Of a DNA stretch of 64,000 nucleotides, positions 1 through 8,726 are shown piece by piece (positions within the stretch are counted from its first letter, which is position 1; every line of letters starts with the position of its first letter). The notes under the pieces are model-generated. The model ran no database searches. It saw only the letters and a list, made by a program, of their open reading frames with translations, and had not been told where the DNA came from. Origin of the DNA: Mucilaginibacter sp. PPCGB 2223 (lineage in GTDB: Bacteria; Bacteroidota; Bacteroidia; Sphingobacteriales; Sphingobacteriaceae); NCBI RefSeq assembly GCF_001705515.1, contig NZ_MDJS01000001.1:1116001-1180000 (forward strand). The letters are read 5' to 3'. The translations under genes and the position numbers were made by a program.

Positions 1-420
1 AGGTTCGCCCAGCTCGCGCAGGGCGCCTTCCATTTTATCAAATTGAATATCCCTCTCTTCGTGCGATACCAGGTCTTCATCAACGGGCAGGTATTCCTGA
101 AAATCGTGGATATCACCTCCGTATTTGCTCATCTGGTTCAAACGTTTTAACCAAAGCCTTCGGCAGATTGAGTAAATATAAGTTTTTAACTTGCTACTTA
201 ACTCAAAGTTACCCGATTTAACCTTATTATAAAGAACGATAATAGCTTCCTGATAAATATCCTTAGCCTCGTCTTCGTTACCGTTATTACTGATAATTAA
301 TTGGAGCACCATCGGAAAGTAGGCTATATATATGCGTTTGAGCATACTTTCCGAATTGTTAAGTATGCCTAAAATAGCTTCGTTGTCGGTTGGTGCTAAA
401 ATATTTGTATTCTTATTCAC
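1..420 (-). CDS. ECF-type RNA polymerase sigma factor, C-terminal part outside the window
   Basis: The reading frame runs off the left edge, leaving 140 codons. The start is a GTG at 420 because an in-frame TAA lies five codons upstream and no ATG lies between. The visible part resembles sigma-70 region 2: a helical segment with an acidic NEDEAKDIYQEA stretch (DIYQEA is a typical ECF core-binding motif), then the LKTYIYSICRRLWLKRL helix that in this family contacts the -10 element. Region 4 is not visible. The gene diverges from the small lipoprotein array. No anti-sigma factor is seen on this side. The family call is fairly safe; the subgroup cannot be given. Confidence 0.8.
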   Translation of the reverse strand, partial: MNKNTNILAPTDNEAILGILNNSESMLKRIYIAYFPMVLQLIISNNGNEDEAKDIYQEAIIVLYNKVKSGNFELSSKLKTYIYSICRRLWLKRLNQMSKYGGDIHDFQEYLPVDEDLVSHEERDIQFDKMEGALRELGEP

Positions 421-686
421 TCTTAATACGCTTTATACCAAATGGTAACCCAATAATTTTTAAATAATGAAGAGTCGCCAGGTTCAAAAAAAACAAAAAA
501 CGAACGTTAATGCCAGTATATTTTGTCAACATCAGGTGCAATGCTGCCTGGTATGAATATAAAGCCGTCATTTTCAATTGATTCTCTTCATAAGTAAAAA
601 AATTAAAAAAAGTAGTTAAATACAAGGTTACCTTTTTAAGAATTGGGTATTAAGGTTAAATTATTAATTAAATAACGAGCAATCCA
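421..686. other. Intergenic region between sigma factor and lipoprotein array
   Basis: AT-rich and without a credible gene. The segment GGTTACCTTTTT (626-637) followed by GGGTATTAA (645-653) recurs in front of the fourth array copy (1613-1640), and GGTTACCTTTT also precedes the third (1308-1318). At the fourth copy this segment is the 3' arm of the preceding terminator, so here it may be what remains of an older array member or part of the duplicated leader unit. Confidence 0.5.
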
Positions 687-866
687 ATGAAAAACTCAAT
701 CAAATTAGGCGCAGTAGCTTTAGTAGTAGCTGTAGCTTTTGCAGCTTGCGGTGGTAATAAATCAGCTTCGACTGTTGATTCAACCGTTGTTAAAAAAGAT
801 TCGACTGTTAAAGTTGACAGCGTAAAAGCCGACACTACTAAAAAAGACACTACTAAAAAAATGTAA
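687..866 (+). CDS. Small lipoprotein, array copy 1 (59 aa)
   Basis: Starts MKNSIKLGAVALVVAVAFAA then Cys21: a short lipoprotein signal peptide with a lipobox-like FAAC. The mature part is a polar tail rich in Asp, Thr, Ser and Lys, with KADTTKKDTTKK near the end, and finishes KKM like the other three copies. It is probably exported and lipid-anchored, and the tail is probably disordered. Function unknown. It is easily missed because it is under 60 residues. Followed by its own terminator at 891-926. It differs from the other copies in Val-rich rather than Leu-Ala signal residues. Confidence 0.8.
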   Translation: MKNSIKLGAVALVVAVAFAACGGNKSASTVDSTVVKKDSTVKVDSVKADTTKKDTTKKM

Positions 867-890
867 TTCATTTTTTTAAGTGATTAATTA

Positions 891-926
891 AAAGGCTGAA
901 CAGATATATCTGTTCAGCCTTTTTTT
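891..926 (+). terminator. Rho-independent terminator after lipoprotein copy 1
   Basis: Perfect 12-bp stem (893-904 with 909-920) around a 4-nt loop, followed by a run of T. Confidence 0.9.
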
Positions 927-1023
927 ATGTATTATTTTTAAAATTTACAGCGTTTTTTTTCTTTTTGATACTAAACTCCTATATTTAAGCATTAAAGTTT
1001 AAACTAATCACAATTAAAAAAAA

Positions 1024-1224
1024 ATGAAAAACACACTAAAATTAGGCGCTTTAGCTTTGGCTTTAGCTGTTTCTTTTGCTTCTTGCTCGGGTTCAAAATC
1101 AACTTCAGCTACCGATTCGACAGCTAAAACCAGCCCGGACACCGCTACCAAACCACACCCGGATACCGCAAAACACGACACCAGCAAAATGAAAATGGCT
1201 GATACTACTAAGAAAAAAATGTAA
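1024..1224 (+). CDS. Small lipoprotein, array copy 2 (66 aa)
   Basis: Signal peptide MKNTLKLGALALALAVSFAS then Cys21, followed by SGSKSTSA and a tail rich in DT/DTAK words (PDTATKPHPDTAKHDTSK) ending DTTKKKM. Same gene plan as its three neighbours: an A-rich leader with ACTAATCACAATTAAAA just before the start, a Cys-anchored disordered tail, and a private terminator. Bacteroidota lipoboxes tolerate Phe at -3. The high hydrophilicity and Lys/Asp pairing suggest a charged periplasmic or surface tether. No function can be assigned. Confidence 0.85.
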   Translation: MKNTLKLGALALALAVSFASCSGSKSTSATDSTAKTSPDTATKPHPDTAKHDTSKMKMADTTKKKM

Positions 1225-1244
1225 TTCTGATCTTACAGAATTAA

Positions 1245-1279
1245 AAAAGGGTAGACAAATTTTTGTTTACCCTTTTTTA
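1245..1279 (+). terminator. Terminator after lipoprotein copy 2
   Basis: Stem of about 13 bp with one G-T pair (1247-1259 with 1262-1274), then T-rich sequence. Confidence 0.85.
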
Positions 1280-1368
1280 TTGGCTGTATTATCAAGCGAT
1301 ATAATTGGGTTACCTTTTAACATCAATGTGTATTAAATAATAATTAATCACAATTAAAAACTTAAAAA

Positions 1369-1557
1369 ATGAAAAAATCGATCAAATTAGGCGCTTTGGC
1401 TCTGGCTTTAGCCGTTTCTTTTGCTTCTTGCGAGGGCAAAAAATCTTCTGCTACAGGTGACACTACTGTTAAAGCTGCAAAAGACAGTGGCACTACAACC
1501 CTTCCTCCGCCAGATACTTCAAAAAAACCGGTCGATACTGCTAAAAAGAAAATGTAA
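1369..1557 (+). CDS. Small lipoprotein, array copy 3 (62 aa)
   Basis: Signal peptide MKKSIKLGALALALAVSFAS then Cys21, EGKKSSATGD, a Pro-containing stretch (TTTLPPPDTSKKP) and the common end DTAKKKM. The leader TTAATCACAATTAAAA is shared with copy 2. It is the most divergent in the tail, having lost the repeated KDTTKKDT words of copies 1 and 4. Predicted lipid-anchored small protein; role unknown. Confidence 0.83.
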   Translation: MKKSIKLGALALALAVSFASCEGKKSSATGDTTVKAAKDSGTTTLPPPDTSKKPVDTAKKKM

Positions 1558-1576
1558 TTTTTAAAGTATTAACAGT

Positions 1577-1626
1577 AAAAAGGTAATCTTTTCATTTTTT
1601 TTCAAATGATTGGGTTACCTTTTTTT
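1577..1626 (+). terminator. Terminator after lipoprotein copy 3
   Basis: AAAAAGGTAA (1577-1586) pairs with TTACCTTTTT (1615-1624) across a T-rich loop. The 3' arm is the GGTTACC segment also present upstream of copies 1 and 3. Confidence 0.7.
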
Positions 1627-1673
1627 ATTTTGGGTATTAAGCGGTAACTATTAATCACTTTAAAACAAAAAAA

Positions 1674-1883
1674 ATGAAAAATTCAATCAAATTAGGTGCT
1701 TTAGCTTTGGCTTTAGCTGTTTCTTTCGCTTCTTGCTCGGGCAAAAAATCAACTTCGGCTGCCGACTCAACTGCTAAAGCTGACTCTGCTGCTAAAATGG
1801 CTGCTGACAGCACTAAGAAAGACACTACCAAAAAAGACACTGCCAAAATGAAAATGGCTGACACTACCAAGAAAAAAATGTAA
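1674..1883 (+). CDS. Small lipoprotein, array copy 4 (69 aa)
   Basis: Signal peptide MKNSIKLGALALALAVSFAS then Cys21, SGKKSTSAADSTAKADSAAK, then KKDTTKKDTAK and KMADTTKKKM, the latter near identical to the end of copy 2. The tail is the longest of the four and made of short Asp-Ser/Thr-Lys words, so length differences between copies probably come from gain and loss of such words. Last member of the array; faces the convergent efflux operon across two terminators. Confidence 0.85.
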   Translation: MKNSIKLGALALALAVSFASCSGKKSTSAADSTAKADSAAKMAADSTKKDTTKKDTAKMKMADTTKKKM

Positions 1884-1907
1884 TCGACCTTTTTCTGGAA
1901 AGAAATC

Positions 1908-1940
1908 AAAAACCGCTGTGAAATTCGCAGCGGTTTTTTT
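1908..1940 (+). terminator. Terminator after lipoprotein copy 4
   Basis: AACCGCTG (1911-1918) pairs with CAGCGGTT (1928-1935) and is followed by seven T. Confidence 0.9.
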
Positions 1941-1961
1941 GTGTCACAACTTATTGATTGC

Positions 1962-1998
1962 AAAAAAAATCCCTGCAAAGGTAATTTGCAGGGATTTT
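1962..1998 (-). terminator. Terminator of the RND efflux operon
   Basis: Perfect 12-bp stem (1968-1979 with 1985-1996) just after the RND stop. On the minus strand it ends in eight T; the plus strand also has a T run, so it may work in both directions. Confidence 0.88.
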
Positions 1999-2020
1999 TA
2001 CCCTTATGCTCAGAACAAGC

Positions 2021-5000
2021 TTATGCCATCTCTGGTTTCAGCTCTTCTTTTTTGACTTCGGGAGTATGGCCACCAAATAATTTTTTAAACCAGTTTTTCA
2101 TGTGTACACGGATGATGTACATACATGGCACCAGGATAAGTGTAATGATGGTTGCAAAGCCTAAGCCGAATATCATGGTCCACGAAAGTGGCCCCCAGAA
2201 TGCAACGTTATCACCACCGAAATAGATATGTGGTTTAAATTCTGTAAATAAGCCCACAAAATCGATATTGAAACCAACAGCCAGGGGTATCAAACCACAG
2301 ATGGCAGCAGTTGCGGTTAACAATACCGGCGTCATCCTTGTACGGGCTGCTTCAACAACCGCATCGTGCAAATTGTTACCCTGCTCCATCAGCATATCGG
2401 TAAACTCAACCAGCAGTATGCCGTTACGCACTACCACACCGGCAAGCGCTATGATACCTACGCCGGTCATTACGATCGAGATCGTCATACCCCACACGCT
2501 TACTCCCAGGAATACACCGATAATGCTAAAGAATATTTCGCTGATGATGATAAACGTTTTACCTACCGAGTTGAACTGGATCATCAGGATGATCAGGATC
2601 AGCCCGAATGATACGCCCAGCGCGGTTAACAGGAACGTTGCTGCCTCAGCCTGATCTTCCTGCCCGCCACCCTGACGGATGGTAATATCATCGGCATGTT
2701 TGAAGCTTTTAATAGCTCTTAATATATTGGCGTTAACATCGTTGGCGTTATATGGCTGTACCACATTTGAGCCGAGCGTTATTACGCGCCTTTGTTGCTT
2801 ACGCTTGATATTGCTATAGGTATTGGTAAACCGGACATCAGTAAAAGCTGATATAGGCACTTGGCGTATTGCCCCGCCCATTGCCATATCGCGGTACGTC
2901 ATTTTAAGATTACGGATAGCATCGATGTTGTTGCGCTGCTGTTCGTTGGCGCGAACGGTTATCTCGTAGTTATCCTCTTTGGTATTCTTAAAGTCGCCTG
3001 CTTTTGCCCCGTAAACCGTGGCGCCCAAAGCCTGCGTTATCGTATTGGTATTCACGCCTTCGCGGTTAGCGCGCTCACGGTCGACATCAAATATGATCTC
3101 CGGTTTATCGCTCTGCACATCTGGCGTGAGTTCTTCGATACCGGCAATATTCTGGCTATTAATGTATTTTTTAAGCCTGTCGGCTGTTTTCACCAACGAG
3201 TCGAGGTTATCTCCGATGATCTCGAGGCTGATATCTTTTTGCGTTGGCGGGCCACCGTGCTCTTGTGCAACAGCAATCTTTACACCTGGCACACCCTGTA
3301 CCTCGCGGCGGATATTGGCCAGTATCTTTTTGGTGTCCTTACCGTTACGTTTGCCAAACTCAACAAACGCTACCGTTATTTTACCCTTGTTTGGGTATTT
3401 TCCCTGATCTTCATCCTGCGGGTCGGTAACGCTTACCGTTACGTTAGATATAATTGACGATACAATGTCTTTATCCGGCTCGACTACTTTAGCTACACGT
3501 TTTTCCAATTGTGCTGTAACCTGGTTGGTGTAGGCCTGGTCGGTACCGATAGGCAAAGTAACATATACATACACAAAGTTAGGGTCGCCGTTGGGGAAGA
3601 ACTCTACTTTAGGCGAACGGATAGCCATAAACACAAAAGTGAAAATGAATAATACAATTGTGCTGATCAATATGGTAATAGGCCTGTGTACGGCCCACTC
3701 GAGGCGGCGCGCATACCACGACTGGAATTTTGGCCAGGCATTATTCTGGAAAGCATCAATGATACGCAGCAACAAAAAGTGGTTAAGCAGGTAAAGGAAA
3801 GCCGCAAACACCACAAAATTACCGATACCCTTATTCATAGCGTAACCCAAAAGTGCTACCACTGCAAAAACGATGAGCGACCTGACAACCTTTTTATCGA
3901 ATTTAGGATTGTCGTGTTCGCCCTCGTGATGCGGTTTCATGAAATCGACTGCAAAAACAGGGTTCATGATGTAGGCAACCAATAACGAAGCAAGCAAGGT
4001 AATGATGAGCGTGATAGGCAGGAAGAACATGAAATGGCCGATCAAGCTGTTCCAGAAAGCCAGCGGAATGAATGGCGCCAAAGTAGTCATGGTGCCCGAG
4101 AATACCGGCAGGAATACCTCGCCGGCAGCTATTTTCGCAGCTTCTTTTATCGGTACCCTGCCATTGGCAAAGATACGGTGCGTGTTTTCGATAACTACAA
4201 TGGCATCGTCAACCACGATACCCAAAGCCAGCAGGAACGAGAACAACACGATCATGTTCAGGGTAAAGCCTATGGCCGGCATTACCAGGAAAGCAACAAA
4301 GCACGACAACGGAACCGAAAGGGCTACAAACACCGCATTGGTCGTCCCCATAAAGAACATGAGGATAACCGTAACCAGTATGAAACCGATAACGATAGTA
4401 TTGATCAGGTCGTTCAGTGTCGAGCGTGTTTTATCGCTCTGATCGCCGGTTACGGTGATATTCAACCCTTTGGGGAAAACAGTTTTTTGCTTTTGAACGA
4501 TAAGGTTATTGATCTTATCAGAAGCCTGGATCAGGTTTTCGCCCGCACGTTTACTTACGTTCAGGGTAATTACATTTTTAAAGTCAGGGTTATCGTTTGT
4601 TTTTAAACGGGCATAACTTTCCTGGTCTTTAAAACCATCCCTGATTTCGGCGATATCGCGTAAGTACACCGCTTTCCCGGCAGGATTGCGAATGATCATA
4701 GCTCCTACTTCATCGGCACTCTTAAAATCCTGTTTGATATCGATCGGGCGCTGCATGCCATCAATAATTACATTACCGGCGGTACTGATGATGTTTTCGG
4801 TACCGATAGCCTGGATGATATCTCCATACCCCAGCTGCGCAGCCGACATTTTATTCAGATCGACGTTAACCTGGATATTGGGCGTAAGCGCCCCTACCTC
4901 TTCAACCTTCGAGATTTCTTTATAGCTTTCAATATCATCTTTTAAGTTATCGGCATACTCCTTTAACTTTTTCAGATCGTAATTGCCCGAAATGTTAATA

Positions 5001-5449
5001 TAGAGGATAGGTAAATCGGCTACGTTGATATCGGATATGGTAGGGTCTTTCAGGTTAGCGTCATTTTGCGGAAGATCGGCCTTGGCTTTATCAACTGCAT
5101 CCTTAACATCCTGCTTGGCATCCTTTATCGCAATATTGGCGTTAAATTCAGCCGTGATTAACGATACGTTCTGCGAAGAGTTGGAAGTAACTTTTTTCAA
5201 ACCTTTAAGCGATTTTAGCTGCTTTTCGATCTGACGGGTTACCAGCAACTCGATGTTCTGCGGCGATTGCCCCTGGTAAATGGTCGTAATAAAAACTTTC
5301 GACTGGGCTATATCCGGAAAGTTTTCTTTCGGCAGGTTATTGTAGCTGATCAAACCCAATACCGTGATCAGGAAAATAAGCACATATACCGCCGTTTTAT
5401 TATCGATGGCCCAACTTGAGGGCTTAAATTCTTTTGCGAGATCTTTCAT
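2021..5449 (-). CDS. RND efflux transporter permease (AcrB/HAE1-like)
   Basis: Inner-membrane proton/substrate antiporter of a tripartite pump; 1142 aa, slightly longer than the usual 1030-1080. TM1 follows a short cytoplasmic N-terminus (VYVLIFLITVLGLI, then NLPKENFPDI, the typical P-x-E-x-FP motif). The TM4 motif LGIVVDDAIVVIENTHR carries the Asp-Asp proton relay near residue 413. Two large periplasmic loops and two blocks of six helices are recognisable. After the first block there is a hydrophilic insert (HHEGEHDNPKFDKK) and an extra hydrophobic pair, which explains the extra length. Last gene of the operon, 28 bp after the adaptor. Substrate unknown; the TetR control suggests a drug or toxic organic compound rather than metal. 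Confidence 0.93.
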   Translation of the reverse strand: MKDLAKEFKPSSWAIDNKTAVYVLIFLITVLGLISYNNLPKENFPDIAQSKVFITTIYQGQSPQNIELLVTRQIEKQLKSLKGLKKVTSNSSQNVSLITAEFNANIAIKDAKQDVKDAVDKAKADLPQNDANLKDPTISDINVADLPILYINISGNYDLKKLKEYADNLKDDIESYKEISKVEEVGALTPNIQVNVDLNKMSAAQLGYGDIIQAIGTENIISTAGNVIIDGMQRPIDIKQDFKSADEVGAMIIRNPAGKAVYLRDIAEIRDGFKDQESYARLKTNDNPDFKNVITLNVSKRAGENLIQASDKINNLIVQKQKTVFPKGLNITVTGDQSDKTRSTLNDLINTIVIGFILVTVILMFFMGTTNAVFVALSVPLSCFVAFLVMPAIGFTLNMIVLFSFLLALGIVVDDAIVVIENTHRIFANGRVPIKEAAKIAAGEVFLPVFSGTMTTLAPFIPLAFWNSLIGHFMFFLPITLIITLLASLLVAYIMNPVFAVDFMKPHHEGEHDNPKFDKKVVRSLIVFAVVALLGYAMNKGIGNFVVFAAFLYLLNHFLLLRIIDAFQNNAWPKFQSWYARRLEWAVHRPITILISTIVLFIFTFVFMAIRSPKVEFFPNGDPNFVYVYVTLPIGTDQAYTNQVTAQLEKRVAKVVEPDKDIVSSIISNVTVSVTDPQDEDQGKYPNKGKITVAFVEFGKRNGKDTKKILANIRREVQGVPGVKIAVAQEHGGPPTQKDISLEIIGDNLDSLVKTADRLKKYINSQNIAGIEELTPDVQSDKPEIIFDVDRERANREGVNTNTITQALGATVYGAKAGDFKNTKEDNYEITVRANEQQRNNIDAIRNLKMTYRDMAMGGAIRQVPISAFTDVRFTNTYSNIKRKQQRRVITLGSNVVQPYNANDVNANILRAIKSFKHADDITIRQGGGQEDQAEAATFLLTALGVSFGLILIILMIQFNSVGKTFIIISEIFFSIIGVFLGVSVWGMTISIVMTGVGIIALAGVVVRNGILLVEFTDMLMEQGNNLHDAVVEAARTRMTPVLLTATAAICGLIPLAVGFNIDFVGLFTEFKPHIYFGGDNVAFWGPLSWTMIFGLGFATIITLILVPCMYIIRVHMKNWFKKLFGGHTPEVKKEELKPEMA

Positions 5450-5477
5450 ATCAGATCGTTTAGTTTAAGTGAGTACT

Positions 5478-6566
5478 TTATTTGGAAACTTTTACCTTAT
5501 CGCCATCCTCGATATCGGACGCGCCTTCGGTGATCAGCTTATCGCCGGGTTCTAAACCAGATAAAATTTCGGACTGGCTGCCATACGTTGTGCCTACTTT
5601 AACAGGCTTACGCTTAGCAATACCATTAACTTCCACAAATACATAATCGCCCTGCTCTGATTTTTGAATTGCTTTTAAAGGTATAACAACGGCGTTGGCG
5701 TGGCTGTAGTCGGCAATTTTAATAATGGCAGTCATGTTCGGACGGAGTTTTTTATTACCGGGTAATTTGATTTCGATCCCAAAACTGCGCGATCCGGGAT
5801 CAATGACTTTGGTAGCAAAGGTTACTTTGGTTACCAATGAATCGTTAGCATCCGGAAACATGACTTTTACTGTCTGACCCTGATTTACACTATTTGAGTA
5901 CGACTCCGGAACATCAGCTTTAACTTTCAGGTTATCGGTATTAACAATACGGATGCCCATTAATGCTGATTGGCCCACTTTAAGATCCATTTGATCGACG
6001 GTCCCGCTTATCGGCGAAATGATGCGGTACTGATCAGACTGTTCTTTTAAAACGGCCAATTGCTTTTCGGCGCTTTGTAAATTGCTTTGTGCTTGCAAAA
6101 ACTGGATCTCCGTACCAATTTTCTGATCCCACAGGTTTTTCTGACGCTCATAAACTGTTTTTAACAGGCCGATATTTACCATTGCCTGAGCCATGCTTTG
6201 TTTTAAAACGCTGTTATCCAATTGTGCCAGCAACTGGCCTTTGGTTACATGATCGCCGGCTTTTACATATAAATTAGTGATCATTCCGGGTGCCTGGGCA
6301 TAGGCTGTAACGTTGTCCTGGGCATCAATCCGGCCTTGCAGCTGAACGTAATTGGTAAAAGTGCCTTTGGTGATTTCGGTTACCGAAACATCGGTCGATT
6401 TGACTGAGTCCTTTGTTCCGATCTTGGCCTCAAGGTCAGATATTTTCTGTGTTATATCTGCCTGTTGTTTTTTCAGATCGGCCAGTTCGGCTTTAGGGTC
6501 TTTGGGTTTATTTGTGCAAGCGGCCAGTAATGCAACGGCGCTTATCAATAATATTTTTGTTTTCAT
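5478..6566 (-). CDS. Efflux RND transporter periplasmic adaptor (HlyD/MFP family)
   Basis: Links the RND permease to the TolC channel. 362 aa from the start MKTKILLISAVALLAAC, a lipoprotein signal with lipobox LAAC. A longer reading from 6614 would overlap the tolC-like gene and bury this signal, so it is rejected. After the Cys come a short coiled coil (ELADLKKQQADITQKISDLEAK), the lipoyl half-motif GDHVTKGQLLAQLDN, an alpha-hairpin rich in Gln and Lys, the second lipoyl half (ISPISGTVDQMDLKVGQ), then beta-barrel and membrane-proximal domains ending LITEGASDIEDGDKVKV. 31 bp separate it from the upstream gene. Confidence 0.92.
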   Translation of the reverse strand: MKTKILLISAVALLAACTNKPKDPKAELADLKKQQADITQKISDLEAKIGTKDSVKSTDVSVTEITKGTFTNYVQLQGRIDAQDNVTAYAQAPGMITNLYVKAGDHVTKGQLLAQLDNSVLKQSMAQAMVNIGLLKTVYERQKNLWDQKIGTEIQFLQAQSNLQSAEKQLAVLKEQSDQYRIISPISGTVDQMDLKVGQSALMGIRIVNTDNLKVKADVPESYSNSVNQGQTVKVMFPDANDSLVTKVTFATKVIDPGSRSFGIEIKLPGNKKLRPNMTAIIKIADYSHANAVVIPLKAIQKSEQGDYVFVEVNGIAKRKPVKVGTTYGSQSEILSGLEPGDKLITEGASDIEDGDKVKVSK

Positions 6567-6597
6567 TGTGTTTATATAAGCTATGTTTGATTGATGA

Positions 6598-7968
6598 TTA
6601 GTTGATTTTACCATATGCCTTATCCATATCTACCTTGCTGTTCAGCGCACTGTACAGCGCCTGGATATAATCGGTATCGGCAGTTTCCAACCCGGTTTGC
6701 GCCTGTGTAACCTCGATGCTCGAGCCTACACCCTGCTGATATTTAATTTTAGATACCCGCAAAACCTCTTCGGCAAGTTCGCGGCTGCGCTTTTGATTGT
6801 TTAACGACTGGACACTGTTATAAAATGTAATGCGGGCAGCGGCAGCTTGCAACGCGATGCCGTTTTTGGCATTCTCCAGATCGTTTTGTGCTTTTTGTAC
6901 GTTTACCTGGCTTTGCTTTAACTGGTAGCTGCGCTGAAAACCACTAAAGATAGGGATGTTGATACCCAAACCGATGTAGCTGTTCATATACATATGATCG
7001 TACAGGTAACGGAAGTGATTTTCCTGGAAAACTCCGCCATAACCGCCGTTTAAAGAAGCGCTTGGTAAAAAGGCAGCTTTTTTATCCTTCACATCGAGCA
7101 TATTCAGCTTCAGGTTGGTTTCGAGCAGGCTGTACTCGATGCGCCTGTGGTAAAAACCGGTATCGATACTGTTTTGCGCAATATCCTGATCCAGCTTAAT
7201 GTTTTCTAACTTATCGGTCAGCGTCAGCTCCTGATCGATAGGCATACCCATCTGGAATTTAAGCATCTGGATGTACAATGTAATAGCCCGGGCCACGTTT
7301 TCGCGGTTGGTAACCAGGTTATCGTATTGTACAGTCAAACGGTCCACATCTATCTTCTCAACAAAACCTTGTTTGTTGGATGCTGTAGTTTGATCGAGTT
7401 GTTGTTTTAACTGTGCAATATTGGCGTCGAGCAGCTTCACCTGTTCGCCGCTAACCAATACCTGGTAATAGGCTTTGGTAACGTTGACATTGGTTTCAAT
7501 TTTAGAACGAACCAAGCTTCTCTGATAAAGTTCTTTGAACGTTTTAACAGCCTGTAATCCAACAATAAACGTTCCGCTGAACAGCAATTGCGACGCCGTA
7601 AGCGAATAAGTATTATTGTATTTTACCGCGCCGAAGGGGAACTGTACTAACGGTGCATTTTGATCGATGGCTCCCGTGGTTGCCAATTTGGTAAAATCGG
7701 GGCCAACCGATGCCGGTGGTTTTAGAAAATCCTGGAAAGAAATCGTACCGTTTACCTGGGGCAAACCAGTGCCGATGGTTTCCTTGATCTTATAATCAGC
7801 GCTCTTTACATCGAGGGTAGCGTTTTTAACAGAATCCTGATGTTCATAGGCATAATTAATACAATCGGCAAGGCTAAAATTGTACGGACCGCTTGTTTGT
7901 TTTGATTGGGCAAAGCTAATATTTGCATATAATATCAGGCATGCGGTTATCAGATATAAATGTTTCAT
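6598..7968 (-). CDS. TolC-family outer membrane efflux protein
   Basis: 456 aa with signal peptide MKHLYLITACLILYANISFA before QSKQT. The first OEP repeat begins FSLADCINYAYEHQDSVKNA, the family's usual opening; a second helical repeat follows around residue 255 (DTGFYHRRIEYSLLETNLKL). Gln/Asn-rich amphipathic helices fit the periplasmic coiled-coil tunnel, and SYIGLGINIPIFSGFQR is the characteristic beta-strand/PIF motif. First structural gene after the regulator, 10 bp downstream of it. Exit duct of the pump encoded by this operon. Confidence 0.92.
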   Translation of the reverse strand: MKHLYLITACLILYANISFAQSKQTSGPYNFSLADCINYAYEHQDSVKNATLDVKSADYKIKETIGTGLPQVNGTISFQDFLKPPASVGPDFTKLATTGAIDQNAPLVQFPFGAVKYNNTYSLTASQLLFSGTFIVGLQAVKTFKELYQRSLVRSKIETNVNVTKAYYQVLVSGEQVKLLDANIAQLKQQLDQTTASNKQGFVEKIDVDRLTVQYDNLVTNRENVARAITLYIQMLKFQMGMPIDQELTLTDKLENIKLDQDIAQNSIDTGFYHRRIEYSLLETNLKLNMLDVKDKKAAFLPSASLNGGYGGVFQENHFRYLYDHMYMNSYIGLGINIPIFSGFQRSYQLKQSQVNVQKAQNDLENAKNGIALQAAAARITFYNSVQSLNNQKRSRELAEEVLRVSKIKYQQGVGSSIEVTQAQTGLETADTDYIQALYSALNSKVDMDKAYGKIN

Positions 7969-7978
7969 GTAGAATATA

Positions 7979-8605
7979 TTAAGGTTTGTTTATTGTTGTT
8001 GTATAAATATTCCGGTAATCGTCTAATATGGCACATCCTTCGGCGGTGCATATCCCGTATAAAAAATGTTCCAGAAACTGCATCTGCACCGTCCAGGTAT
8101 TGTACTCGCTGGGCGGGAACAGGATTGCATTAAAACCGGCCTCAGTTTGCAGCATATGCATTTTCGCCATAATGCGCGGGTTTATGCCTTCGCGGATATA
8201 GCCCTGAGAAATGCCCCGGGTTAAGATATCCGTCAGGTTATCAACCACTACTTCGGCTTTAAATTTTTGCAAGAGTTGCCACGACTCGGGATGATACTTT
8301 TGCATATCGTGTATTAGGATGGGGTTGATCTTTGAAAAAAACTCCTCGGCACATTTCATCATAAAAATGAGTTCTTCCATCACATTGTCCGACGATTCGA
8401 CGATACCGCACATCCTGTCTTTATCCTCCTGCAGTTTTTGATGTACCAGGGCCGTTACCACTTCATCTTTATCTTTAAAAAACACATAAATGGTTTTTTT
8501 GGAGATGCCCAGATGTTTGGCAATATCATCCATGGTTACACTACGTATCCCCGCTTTAAAAAAAAGCTCCTCCGCTCCTGCTAATATTCTCTCTTTTTGA
8601 ATCAT
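7979..8605 (-). CDS. TetR/AcrR family repressor of the efflux operon
   Basis: 208 aa. The N-terminal HTH is textbook: ILAGAEELFFKAGIRSVTMD then DIAKHLGISKKTIYVFFKDKDEVV (residues about 8-50). The C-terminal ligand domain is helical and unassigned. It is the first gene of the operon, so it probably represses itself together with the pump. A promoter with an overlapping inverted repeat lies at 8696-8732. The inducer is probably a pump substrate, by analogy with other TetR-RND pairs. Confidence 0.92.
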   Translation of the reverse strand: MIQKERILAGAEELFFKAGIRSVTMDDIAKHLGISKKTIYVFFKDKDEVVTALVHQKLQEDKDRMCGIVESSDNVMEELIFMMKCAEEFFSKINPILIHDMQKYHPESWQLLQKFKAEVVVDNLTDILTRGISQGYIREGINPRIMAKMHMLQTEAGFNAILFPPSEYNTWTVQMQFLEHFLYGICTAEGCAILDDYRNIYTTTINKP

Positions 8606-8695
8606 GGTTTTTTAAAAGCTTTCGCCAATCCGCTCCTATAACTATCCTATCATCTGAAATTGGACAGCAGGCTGCATAATTTTATTTTAACGAAA

Positions 8696-8726
8696 CAAAA
8701 CTATGGAAACATTTTTCGATTTCAAA
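8696..8726 (-). promoter_or_regulatory. Promoter of the tetR-tolC-adaptor-RND operon
   Basis: Reading the minus strand: TTTG (8726-8723), 19-nt spacer, TAGTTTTG (8703-8696). Both match the Bacteroidota -33 (TTTG) and -7 (TAnnTTTG) elements at the right distance. The predicted start near 8690 leaves an untranslated leader of about 85 nt. Confidence 0.7.

Noticed and set aside
668-871. Minus-strand 67-codon frame over the first lipoprotein copy
   Set aside because: The opposite strand carries the conserved array member; this frame is its mirror.
2861-4606. Several plus-strand frames of 100-198 codons opposite the RND gene
   Set aside because: Antisense shadows of a conserved transporter, with biased composition and no domain.
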